A model generated the notes under the pieces. It had not been told where the DNA came from and made no database searches. It saw only the letters and a list, made by a program, of their open reading frames with translations. Source: an uncultured Eubacteriales bacterium (lineage in GTDB: Bacteria > Bacillota > Clostridia > Peptostreptococcales > Anaerovoracaceae). From it: 12,682 nucleotides of DNA. This document shows positions 1 to 6,519 of this stretch, one piece after another (positions within the stretch are counted from its first letter, which is position 1; each line of letters begins with the position of its first letter). Position numbers and translations under genes: made by a program. The stretch lies in NCBI GenBank assembly GCA_959021945.1, contig CAUEYG010000011.1:1-12682 (forward strand). The letters are read 5' to 3'.

Positions 1-2350
1 AGTTGTGTACCATACCGATGTTCATATTGTCGTTGGACAGCTTTGAAATGGATTTAATAATAGCTGTAGGGCCCTTGAAGTCTGCACCCTGTGTTGGGCT
101 GATACCGTCAGACAGAGGAGACCATGCAGCACGGCCGCCTGCAGTTGCGCCTGTCAGCTGACCAAACGGCGTATTGTTGGAAATAGATAATGTACCATGG
201 CTCAATACAGAGTACAAAGTCTTATATTTTCTGTGTTCCATTTCCGTAAAGTTGATCAGATCTGCCGCAATTAAATCTGCATAATCGTCATCATTACCAA
301 ATTTCGGAGCTGCCAAGCAGTCTGCCTTCGCCTGATCATAACCTACAAAGTCTGCTTTCAGCACTTCATTGAGCTGCTGCAGTGTATATTTCTTATCATC
401 AAATACTAACTTTTTGATGGCAGCCATGGCATCGGTATATGTAGCCAGTCCTGACCAGATAACGCCAGGCCCAAAATTGTACATAGCTCCGCCTGCAGAT
501 ACGTCCTTTCCGTGTTCCATACATCCTTCGTACATGATGGACATCAATGGCTTAGGCGCTAAATCTCTATGCACGCGCTGAGAAATAACAGTAGCAACAG
601 CAGTCCATTTTGTAATATATTTGATCTGCTCTTTTACTGCCGCATCAAACTGTTCAAATGTCTTGAACTGATCCAGGTCGCCCATATCCGGCGTAACCTG
701 TTTTCCGTACCAGAGAGGAACACCATGGTTCAGAACCAGTTCAATACAGATTGGCCACTGGGTATAAGAAGTGGAGGTCCACTGATACAGTCTTCCTGCT
801 TTCTGCGGTTCTACACATCCCATGAGGCAGTAGTCTCTGGCATCTTCAATAGAAACGCCCTTGGCCAGCATCATTTTAATATGAGTATCATCAAAGTGAC
901 ATGCAGGGAATCCCATTCCAGAACGCACTACATCGACAATCTTTTTCATATATTTCTGTGGTGATTTGTTATGAATACGGCAAGCCAGGGAAGGCTGATA
1001 AATCTTCACGTGTCTTACAGCATCCATGAGCAGGTAAGTCAATTCGTTTGTAGCATCACGACCGGATCTGGTAACACCGCCTACGCACATATTTACAAAT
1101 GGCTGGTAACCAGCAAAGAATTTTGAACCGCCTTCGCTTGTGATCCACATCATTTCGGACATCTTTACCAGCATACATCCAGCCAGTTCAAAGGCCTGGA
1201 AGTTGTTCATGCGGCCAGACTCAATATCTGCTTTGTAGTAAGGGTACATGTACTGGTCTACACGTCCAATGGACATACCGGTCTGGTTTTCTTCAACCGG
1301 CAGCAGAGATTCGATGGTCCATACAGCCTGAATTGCTTCCCAGAAAGTTTCCGGTTTATGCGCCGGTACTTTTGCATTTACTTCTGAAATCTTCTGCAGT
1401 TCGCATTTTCTCGTCGGATCTGTTTCCTTAGCCGACAGTTCAGCTGCGTACTGGGACAGACGTCTAGCATAAGCCATAACGCCTTCTGTTGTTTCAATTA
1501 CGGATTTATAGAAATAAATCTTTTCTAAGTCATCCGGATTTTCATAATCCAGCTGTGCCAGATGATCTCTTGCTTCCTGCTGAATGTCCAGCATACCCTT
1601 CTTCATGAGGATAACATCGTATCCAGGGTTAGAGTCTCCACCACCGTTTACGGCATGGTAGGAACAGTCTGATACAAAGGATTCACCGGATAATTCCCAA
1701 ACGCCGGCTTCACGATACTGGCTTTCGCAGTATTCATCTACAGATTTACCCTGCCAGAACGGGAACAGCTCTTCTCTCATAATCTTTTTATCTTCTTCTG
1801 AGATATAGAATGGGTCCTGAGGCCGTTCACCAATCGTGTCAATTTCGTCTACCATCCATCTCCAGGCAATATCAGGCGAAAAGGCTCCTGCACGAGGGGC
1901 TCCATTGGGGGCTCCTACGATCAGTTCGTTATCCTGGATAACAAGTGGCGCTGTTTCACAGCAATACCGGAAACATTTCGCACGGAGAAGAATCTTCGGC
2001 ATACCAGGGTTTTCCTTGGTAATTTTCGTTACCGCACGAGCACGGTATGTTGTAATAGACGGAACCTGTTTGAGGAAGTTTTCCTTCAGTCTTACCAGAC
2101 GCTCTGTCGGTCCTACCGGTACACCGTCTTCATCCACCTGCGTTGTTGCTGATGCAATGGAAGAATAGTATGTAGGATGCTGACTTCCTGCCGGCTGCTG
2201 ACCTTGTACAGGAGCTGCAGCCTGAGCCGGTGTTATCTTTGAAATATCGCCCGATACGCTTTCAAACATCTTCATCAGAGATGCACGTTCTTCTTCGGAC
2301 ATGTTTTTAGTGGCTTCTGCAAGCTTATTTGAAAATTCACGAATATCCAA
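1..2350 (-). CDS. cutC: Choline trimethylamine-lyase (glycyl radical enzyme CutC), 3' end cut by window edge
   Basis: CutC cleaves choline to trimethylamine and acetaldehyde by radical chemistry inside the microcompartment lumen, after activation by the radical-SAM enzyme CutD. My translation gives 783 residues from a TTG start. The thiyl-radical cysteine lies in GCVEPQK (Cys512, Glu514). Residues known to bind choline in the Desulfovibrio enzyme (Tyr208, Asp216, Phe395, Thr502, Tyr506) all align here with a constant offset of 23: Tyr231, Asp239, Phe418, Thr525 and Tyr529. This separates it from pyruvate formate-lyase and diol dehydratases. Residues 1-33 form an amphipathic helix, then an Ala/Gln/Pro-rich linker (about 38-62) as in microcompartment-targeted enzymes. 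About 60-90 C-terminal residues, including the expected radical glycine, lie outside the window. It follows the aldehyde dehydrogenase-like gene by 72 bases. Confidence 0.96.
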   Translation of the reverse strand, partial: MDIREFSNKLAEATKNMSEEERASLMKMFESVSGDISKITPAQAAAPVQGQQPAGSQHPTYYSSIASATTQVDEDGVPVGPTERLVRLKENFLKQVPSITTYRARAVTKITKENPGMPKILLRAKCFRYCCETAPLVIQDNELIVGAPNGAPRAGAFSPDIAWRWMVDEIDTIGERPQDPFYISEEDKKIMREELFPFWQGKSVDEYCESQYREAGVWELSGESFVSDCSYHAVNGGGDSNPGYDVILMKKGMLDIQQEARDHLAQLDYENPDDLEKIYFYKSVIETTEGVMAYARRLSQYAAELSAKETDPTRKCELQKISEVNAKVPAHKPETFWEAIQAVWTIESLLPVEENQTGMSIGRVDQYMYPYYKADIESGRMNNFQAFELAGCMLVKMSEMMWITSEGGSKFFAGYQPFVNMCVGGVTRSGRDATNELTYLLMDAVRHVKIYQPSLACRIHNKSPQKYMKKIVDVVRSGMGFPACHFDDTHIKMMLAKGVSIEDARDYCLMGCVEPQKAGRLYQWTSTSYTQWPICIELVLNHGVPLWYGKQVTPDMGDLDQFKTFEQFDAAVKEQIKYITKWTAVATVISQRVHRDLAPKPLMSIMYEGCMEHGKDVSAGGAMYNFGPGVIWSGLATYTDAMAAIKKLVFDDKKYTLQQLNEVLKADFVGYDQAKADCLAAPKFGNDDDYADLIAADLINFTEMEHRKYKTLYSVLSHGTLSISNNTPFGQLTGATAGGRAAWSPLSDGISPTQGADFKGPTAIIKSISKLSNDNMNIGMVHN

Positions 2351-2358
2351 AACTCTTA

Positions 2359-2364
2359 CCTCTC
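2359..2364 (-). promoter_or_regulatory. Ribosome binding site fixing the TTG start of cutC
   Basis: GAGAGG sits 8 bases before the TTG at 2350-2348. The frame is closed upstream by a TAA at 2372-2374, and the next ATG is 16 codons further in. Starting at TTG gives MDIREFSNKLAEATKN, which resembles the N-terminal helix of known CutC proteins, so the rare start is preferred. Confidence 0.75.
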
Positions 2365-2422
2365 TTCTTTCTTATTTTCAATTAGAAATAACTTTTTATA
2401 TTGAGCATCTGCTGTGCTGCTT

Positions 2423-3916
2423 TTAGCCTAAACCCTGCAGGGCCTTTTCCAGAAGCTGCTGCAGCATCTGCAAGTTTTCATTATTATTGCCTTCTTCTAT
2501 CTGAGTCTGTTTACGCATCTGTCTATTTTCCGGCGCTCCCAAACCAATGTCTTCAATACGTCTCACACCATATCCGACCTTTCTCACATAAATCAAATTC
2601 ATAGGTGAAACGTTATCCGAAGTAATGCCCTCTCCTGCAGAGCCGCTTCCCAGTGTCATGGCCGGGAACAAATTCGTAGTAGCTCCCATACTGCCAAAGA
2701 CAGCCGGTGTATTAACGAGCATTCTTCCAACCGGTTTTTTTAGAGCAAACTGACGGATCACTTCCGGGTCCTTGGAGTGGATTACCAGCGTATGACCATG
2801 CCTCTCAGAAAGGAGCAGCTCAATGCACTTTTCACAGGCATGCATCCAATCATCTTCAATATAGTAAGCTAATACAGGGCACAGCTTTTCTCTGGAATAA
2901 GGGTTGTTTTCCGAAACATATTTTTGCTGCGAAATCAATACCCGCACTCCGTCAGGAACGATAAACCCGGCTCTCTTGGCCAACTGTTTCGCTGTTTTTC
3001 CCACCATCTCCGGATCAGCCGTGCCATCGGGGTAGTAAAACATACGCCCCAGCTTGTCGGCTTCCTCCTCTGACATAAAGTATGCGCCGTTGGCTTCCAG
3101 CTCTTCCCTGACCTTTGCAGCAATGCAGCTGTCTACTACAATCGATTGCTCTGCTGCAGATACAACACCATTGTCAAAGGTTTTGCTGGCCAGAATATCC
3201 TGCACCGCTTGTCTGATGTCTGCTGTCCGCTCAATAAATGCGGGGCCGTTTCCTGTGCCTCCGTAGATTACCGGTTTTCCTGACCGATAAGCTGCGTCCA
3301 GCATACCAGGCACCCCTGTATTCATAATGAGGGACGTATATCTGTGATTCATCAGCTCAATGGTACCTGCCTGGGTAACGGTGTGCATATAAGAAAGCGC
3401 GCCTTCCGGCAGGCCGTACCCTTCCGCAGCTTGTATCATAATATCCAATGCCTTGGATATTGTTTCCTTTGCTCTCGGATGGGGAGAAAATACGACTGCG
3501 TTTCCAGATTTTACAGCAATCAACGCAGTGTAGATTGCAGTCGATACCGGGCTGGTGGCTGGGCAAAGCCCCGCGATCACGCCTACTGGAACGCCTACAT
3601 CCATCATCTGCTGAGCATCATCTTTTCTAATGATACCTACGCATTGCATGCCCCGCAGTTTTGCGGGAAGATATTCACAGGCAAACCGGTTTTTTATGTA
3701 TTTATCCTGCCATTTTCCATAGTCGGTCTCTTCGCTGGACAAAGCTGCAAGCTCTTTCGTATGCTTTGCAATCTCTTCTGCCATGCGCTCCACAATTTCG
3801 TCCAGTTTTTCCTGAGGAAACGTTGCCAGCTTTTGCTGCGCCTCATGGGCATTTTCCGCCAGGATACGAGCTTCTTGGATGGAGAGCAAATCATGATCCA
3901 TAATCTTCATATCCAT
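2423..3916 (-). CDS. CoA-acylating aldehyde dehydrogenase homologue (EutE/PduP/AdhE-like) lacking the usual catalytic Cys
   Basis: The protein belongs to the aldehyde dehydrogenase superfamily and most resembles CoA-dependent acetaldehyde dehydrogenases (EutE, PduP, AdhE N-domain), which turn acetaldehyde into acetyl-CoA in microcompartments. Numbered from the ATG at 3916 (497 aa), visible motifs are the nucleotide-site segment VFSPHPRAKETI (142-153), GGTGNGPAFIERTADI (219-234), REKLCPVL (342-349) and GRMLVNTP (397-404). Where AdhE has FDN-x-x-x-C-A-S-E-Q, this protein has FDNGVVSAAEQS, placing Ser253 where Cys is expected; the acylating reaction is therefore doubtful. After a polar linker the C-terminus (about 481-497) is a Leu-rich amphipathic helix, a likely encapsulation peptide. 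The start at 3916 has GGGAG at 8-base spacing; an in-frame ATG at 3922 is the alternative. It lies between the BMC-T and cutC genes. A second, active aldehyde dehydrogenase may lie beyond the left edge. Confidence 0.9.
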   Translation of the reverse strand: MDMKIMDHDLLSIQEARILAENAHEAQQKLATFPQEKLDEIVERMAEEIAKHTKELAALSSEETDYGKWQDKYIKNRFACEYLPAKLRGMQCVGIIRKDDAQQMMDVGVPVGVIAGLCPATSPVSTAIYTALIAVKSGNAVVFSPHPRAKETISKALDIMIQAAEGYGLPEGALSYMHTVTQAGTIELMNHRYTSLIMNTGVPGMLDAAYRSGKPVIYGGTGNGPAFIERTADIRQAVQDILASKTFDNGVVSAAEQSIVVDSCIAAKVREELEANGAYFMSEEEADKLGRMFYYPDGTADPEMVGKTAKQLAKRAGFIVPDGVRVLISQQKYVSENNPYSREKLCPVLAYYIEDDWMHACEKCIELLLSERHGHTLVIHSKDPEVIRQFALKKPVGRMLVNTPAVFGSMGATTNLFPAMTLGSGSAGEGITSDNVSPMNLIYVRKVGYGVRRIEDIGLGAPENRQMRKQTQIEEGNNNENLQMLQQLLEKALQGLG

Positions 3917-3953
3917 TTGCATCTCTCCCTTTCTTATTTACATTACAATGGGA

Positions 3954-4595
3954 CTATTCGTCACCATAAGGAAGTAATTTTTCCATGTCATACTGACATG
4001 TGATTTTTTTCAGGTCTTCGTGAGGTCTTGCGATAACAACAGAGCTGTATACTTCTGTTCCCAGCGCTTCTACTGCTTTGATTCCTGCTTCCACTGCAGT
4101 TTTGCAGGCCCCTACATCTCCTTCCACCAGAGCGGAAATATAACCGGATGCCGTATTTTCAAAGCCTACTAGATCTACGTCCGCCGCCTTGCACATAGCG
4201 TCCGCCGCTTCAATACAGTAAATAATGCCAAAGGTTTCAATCATTCCCAGAGCTTCTGTTCTCACAGCTCCCGGCTCCAACAATTCTTCGTCACACTGTG
4301 TATCAATGTCATAAATGGAAACCACGTCGCCGATAGGCTTGATAGGCCTAGGAATTACATCTGTCGATGTAAGCTTTCCAATTGCCTCTGCAGCCTCTGC
4401 GCCTGCCTTGATGGAGGACTTAACAGCAGCTACATCACCTTTAATGAACATTGTTACCAGGGTGGACCCTACGTTTTCGTAGGAAATTAATTCCACTTCA
4501 GCAGCCTTCAGCATCTTGTCGCATGCTTCCAAAGCAGGAACCATCCCTACTGTCTCCAGCATTCCCAACGCTTGATCTGCATAATACCTAGCCAT
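3954..4595 (-). CDS. Tandem-domain microcompartment shell protein (BMC-T)
   Basis: This 213-residue protein contains two BMC domains in tandem (about 7-83 and 113-191), recognisable by the repeated ALGMxET start and by a GDV motif after each pore loop. BMC-T proteins form trimers that look like hexagonal shell tiles and often carry a larger central pore. The pore-facing loops read VGST (42-45) and TASG (148-151). Neither holds the cysteine used by PduT to bind an iron-sulfur cluster, so a simple metabolite pore is more likely. A linker of about 30 residues joins the domains, and the tail (192-213) is charged. The start is supported by AAAGGAG 9 bases upstream. It sits between a small winged-helix-like gene and the aldehyde dehydrogenase-like gene, and is preceded by a strong hairpin. 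Confidence 0.93.
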   Translation of the reverse strand: MARYYADQALGMLETVGMVPALEACDKMLKAAEVELISYENVGSTLVTMFIKGDVAAVKSSIKAGAEAAEAIGKLTSTDVIPRPIKPIGDVVSIYDIDTQCDEELLEPGAVRTEALGMIETFGIIYCIEAADAMCKAADVDLVGFENTASGYISALVEGDVGACKTAVEAGIKAVEALGTEVYSSVVIARPHEDLKKITCQYDMEKLLPYGDE

Positions 4596-4618
4596 AATTA
4601 GATTCTCCTTTCAAATTG

Positions 4619-4655
4619 CAGCAAAGCCTGCGGGAAGGAGTCCCGCAGTTTGCTG
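4619..4655 (-). other. Intercistronic hairpin upstream of the BMC-T gene
   Basis: A perfect 8-bp stem (CTGCGGGA/TCCCGCAG, 4628-4635 with 4641-4648) with a 5-base loop is extended outward by CAGCAAA/TTTGCTG (4619-4625 with 4649-4655) across a 2-base bulge. On the transcribed strand it is followed by CAATTTGAAAGG, not a U-run, so it is not a standard terminator. It lies just before the BMC-T ribosome binding site. An RNA-processing or stabilising element that raises shell-protein output is plausible. Confidence 0.7.
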
Positions 4656-4668
4656 TCAAAATTATGCA

Positions 4669-4935
4669 TCAGTCTTTAATATAGTTATTAATCGCTGCAA
4701 TACCGTCTTCGTTAGCACGGTAATAGATTACTACTTTACCGTTCTTATCCATATCAAGTCTGCTTTCTTCCAAAAGACCATTGGAAGCAGCTGTCATCAA
4801 TGCTTCATCCATTTGGTTGTCTTTGAAGGCTCTAAAGCCACTGTAGTCAGCTTTCAGCGCTTCCTGCACGTCGGCCCTGCAAGCTTCTTTTCCTGATGTA
4901 AAGTATTTCAAAATCGCAAAGTTTAAAGGTTTCAT
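4669..4935 (-). CDS. Small winged-helix-like protein of the cut operon
   Basis: This is an 88-residue soluble protein with no family I can name with certainty. The start at 4935 has a near-consensus AAAGGAGG 9 bases upstream, embedded in the last codons of the permease gene; the longer frame back to 4992 overlaps that gene and lacks such a site. The pattern fits a winged helix: helices at about 4-13 and 18-28, a candidate recognition helix at about 41-53 (MDEALMTAASNGL), then two strands joined by a DKNG turn (about 56-72) and a closing helix (75-86). PadR-like regulators end similarly. No membrane segment or signal peptide is seen. Co-translation with a permease and shell protein suggests a pathway-specific regulator or a shell-associated accessory; DNA binding is inferred only. 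Confidence 0.82.
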   Translation of the reverse strand: MKPLNFAILKYFTSGKEACRADVQEALKADYSGFRAFKDNQMDEALMTAASNGLLEESRLDMDKNGKVVIYYRANEDGIAAINNYIKD

Positions 4936-4939
4936 ATTT

Positions 4940-6028
4940 TTACGCCTCCTTTGATGCCTTGTCCTGAGAAATTGCCAGAACAACAATACCAACTACCATT
5001 ACCAGGGCACCAACCCATCCTTGCCATGGGATCGCATAGCCGTCCTGCCCGAATACCAAACCGCACACGATAAAGCAGAAGAACGGACCCCAGAATGCAT
5101 AAGTACCGTTGCATCCCATGCCGAGAGCTGCACCGCACATGGAAGCGCCTTTGTACCAGAATTTAAAGGAGAAAGATGCAAAGACACCGCCGATAAAGAA
5201 CAGCCAGATAGATGGTGTATCAGTCAGGGCCTGGCCAACCAGAGAAAGTCCGGAAGCAATGCCCTCTCCGCCGATCATAGAAAGCAAGCTGACCAAAATC
5301 ACGCCGTTTACCAGTCCGGATGTGCACTGACGAATTACGATTGCTACCTGATAGTCAACCATGCTGCACGCATAACCGCCTACTGCACCTTCAATTCCCC
5401 AGCCAAGAGCTGCACAAAGACCTCCGATAATACCGATAATGGTTGATGTGCTAAAGCCGGCTCCGGCTTCAAATCCGGTGCTGCCGATGAGAACTGCAGC
5501 AGCAAAGCAAATTACAATACCGCCGATCATTCCGCCAGACAAAGGCTGCTTGTAAAGGAATCTTCCGATAATAGCTCCCAGCGCTGCATTTAATGCTGCA
5601 ATTGGGATAATGATAGATCCTGCCATCTGAATACCGACTACATAAGCAGTAGAAGCCAAAGGACCTCCGATAATAGCCGCAATAATCAGGATTCTGCCTG
5701 GTTTTGTCTTTAGTGTTCTGCCAAAGTCTCCTAAACGTCCAATACAGGCTGCATAAATCAGGGACCACACTGCAGAACAAATATCGTTTGTAGCAGCGCC
5801 TACTGCACTTAATACGTAAGTCAGTACAAAAGCAGCAGCAATGCCGCCTCCATAATACCAGTTATCCCAGATACCGGTAGCCATCCCCTGGGTCATAAAT
5901 GCGGTATACAGTCCATATGTAATACCAGACATAATACCAATGAAAATACCTTTGGTTCTGAAAGACTTATCCATTTGTCTTTTTGCTTCCAGTGCACCTG
6001 CAGGTGCACTCATAGCTCTTTCACTCAT
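4940..6028 (-). CDS. Ten-helix drug/metabolite transporter (DMT, EamA-like) permease, probable choline/amine importer
   Basis: This 362-residue integral membrane protein has about ten hydrophobic segments after a roughly 25-residue cytoplasmic N-terminus. Glycine-rich, small-residue helices and the apparent two-half layout fit the DMT/EamA superfamily. Aromatic residues lie near the membrane faces (for example Trp55, Trp58, Tyr59, Trp275, Trp291, Trp313, Trp335) and could bind a quaternary ammonium group. The start at 6028 is chosen because AAAGGAG lies 8 bases upstream; an ATG at 6046 precedes that site and is poorly placed. As first gene of the operon leading to cutC, it most likely imports choline or a related trimethylammonium compound, but the substrate is inferred from context. 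It ends 4 bases before the next gene. Confidence 0.88.
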   Translation of the reverse strand: MSERAMSAPAGALEAKRQMDKSFRTKGIFIGIMSGITYGLYTAFMTQGMATGIWDNWYYGGGIAAAFVLTYVLSAVGAATNDICSAVWSLIYAACIGRLGDFGRTLKTKPGRILIIAAIIGGPLASTAYVVGIQMAGSIIIPIAALNAALGAIIGRFLYKQPLSGGMIGGIVICFAAAVLIGSTGFEAGAGFSTSTIIGIIGGLCAALGWGIEGAVGGYACSMVDYQVAIVIRQCTSGLVNGVILVSLLSMIGGEGIASGLSLVGQALTDTPSIWLFFIGGVFASFSFKFWYKGASMCGAALGMGCNGTYAFWGPFFCFIVCGLVFGQDGYAIPWQGWVGALVMVVGIVVLAISQDKASKEA

Positions 6029-6036
6029 AAAAGTTA

Positions 6037-6043
6037 CTCCTTT
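6037..6043 (-). promoter_or_regulatory. Ribosome binding site deciding the permease start
   Basis: AAAGGAG with 8-base spacing to the ATG at 6028. An in-frame ATG at 6046 lies upstream of this site, so the shorter protein beginning MSERAM is preferred. Confidence 0.85.
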
Positions 6044-6160
6044 CATTACTTTAAGATAATTGCTACTTTTATATTCAAAATTTAAATTGAATAACAGTTT
6101 TGATCCTACGATCTGTCCTCGATCACCCTAAATCCAGTGTCTTTTGGGAGCACCTTCTGC

Positions 6161-6247
6161 TTAATTCATTTTCCAACGATGTAACCGTTCCCATGCTCCA
6201 AACAGCTGTCGGTATAAATCCGGACTTTTGTTCATTCGTGATCGCAT
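6161..6247 (-). CDS. Possible 28-codon leader peptide or decayed regulator fragment
   Basis: An ATG-to-TAA micro-ORF lies near the predicted 5' end of the cut transcript. Its core reads SPDLYRQLFGAWERLHRW, which looks like a real amphipathic helix and is loosely similar to the first helix of MarR-family regulators. No clear Shine-Dalgarno sequence precedes it; an alternative in-frame ATG lies at 6235. Continuing past the stop with frame changes gives further MarR-like scraps (an LSRRC stretch after 6164 and RGQI at 6110-6121). It may therefore be a dead remnant rather than a leader peptide. It overlaps the leader RNA hairpins. Confidence 0.25.
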   Translation of the reverse strand: MRSRMNKSPDLYRQLFGAWERLHRWKMN

Positions 6248-6263
6248 TTTTTCTTTTATCAGA

Positions 6264-6295
6264 ATTATATCATATACACTATAGAGGAATGTCAA
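6264..6295 (-). promoter_or_regulatory. cut operon promoter with 20-bp spacer (MerR-type architecture)
   Basis: A perfect TTGACA (6290-6295) and a perfect TATAAT (6264-6269, preceded by TGA) are separated by 20 bases. MerR-family activators act on promoters with 19-20 bp spacers by binding a dyad between the two boxes. A small dyad, TATA-GTG-TATA, lies within the spacer. A MerR-family gene is encoded 1.2 kb upstream at 7434-8261. A competing reading uses TGATAT as the -10 box with a normal 17-bp spacer. Confidence 0.65.
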
Positions 6296-6430
6296 TAGAG
6301 AATTTTTTAACAATCTCACTGGTGGAGCATCACTCTGCCCATATAAAAAACAGGCTGAAAGGAATTGTTATTTTTGTATATTCTTTTTGAACAATTTCAG
6401 ACAATGATTCTCAAACTATTGGTTTTTTCA

Positions 6431-6512
6431 GAAAAAGAAAATTGTAGCAGCATACGCATTTTGTGTTATGTTTTCAATAACATACATGTTCCTACAATTT
6501 CCATTCTTTTTC
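6431..6512 (-). terminator. Terminator-like long inverted repeat after eutP
   Basis: Arms at 6431-6447 and 6492-6512 share AAATTGTAG/CTACAATTT plus A-rich/U-rich flanks with a 4-base asymmetry. An inner hairpin TGTTAT/ATAACA (6464-6469 with 6477-6482) sits in the large loop. On the transcribed strand the 3' arm runs into TTTTCTTTTTC, so it can end the transcript of the regulator/eutS/eutP operon. The stem is AU-rich and the loop is large, so efficiency is uncertain. Confidence 0.5.
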
Positions 6513-6519
6513 ACCCTTT

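Larger units (their letters stand above)
6029..6257 (-). promoter_or_regulatory. Structured 5' leader of the cut operon (candidate cis-acting RNA)
   Basis: About 230 bases separate the predicted transcription start (near 6257) from the permease ATG. On the transcribed strand they can form a small hairpin (6208-6212 with 6220-6225, loop 6213-6219, one bulge), then a larger closed structure with GGAGCA/TGCTCC arms (6194-6199 with 6147-6152) containing an inner AACG/CGTT hairpin (6186-6189 with 6175-6178). Nearer the gene is an AT-rich dyad ATTCAA/TTGAAT (6073-6078 with 6087-6092). I do not recognise a known riboswitch: no cobalamin box, and no paired A/G hexaloops typical of ANTAR targets. Confidence 0.45.

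Noticed and set aside
569..964. 131-codon plus-strand frame (and a shorter one at 369-581)
   Set aside because: Antisense to the strongly conserved CutC coding region, which fully explains the sequence.
3344..4003. 219-codon open frame on the plus strand
   Set aside because: It lies wholly antisense to the aldehyde dehydrogenase homologue and the end of the BMC-T gene, its translation has no recognisable domain, and no suitable ribosome binding site is evident.
3954..4595. PduT-like iron-sulfur shell protein
   Set aside because: Both pore loops (VGST and TASG) lack the cysteine that holds the cluster in PduT, so only a generic BMC-T call is made.
6100..6390. 96-codon plus-strand frame in the gap between the two operons
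   Set aside because: No Shine-Dalgarno site, no recognisable domain, and it overlaps the minus-strand promoter and leader; intergenic chance is the simpler reading.
6029..6519. Known riboswitch or tRNA/small RNA gene in the 491-bp gap
   Set aside because: I found no cobalamin box, T-box or ANTAR-type paired hexaloops and no tRNA cloverleaf; only the promoter, leader structures and terminator-like repeat could be supported.
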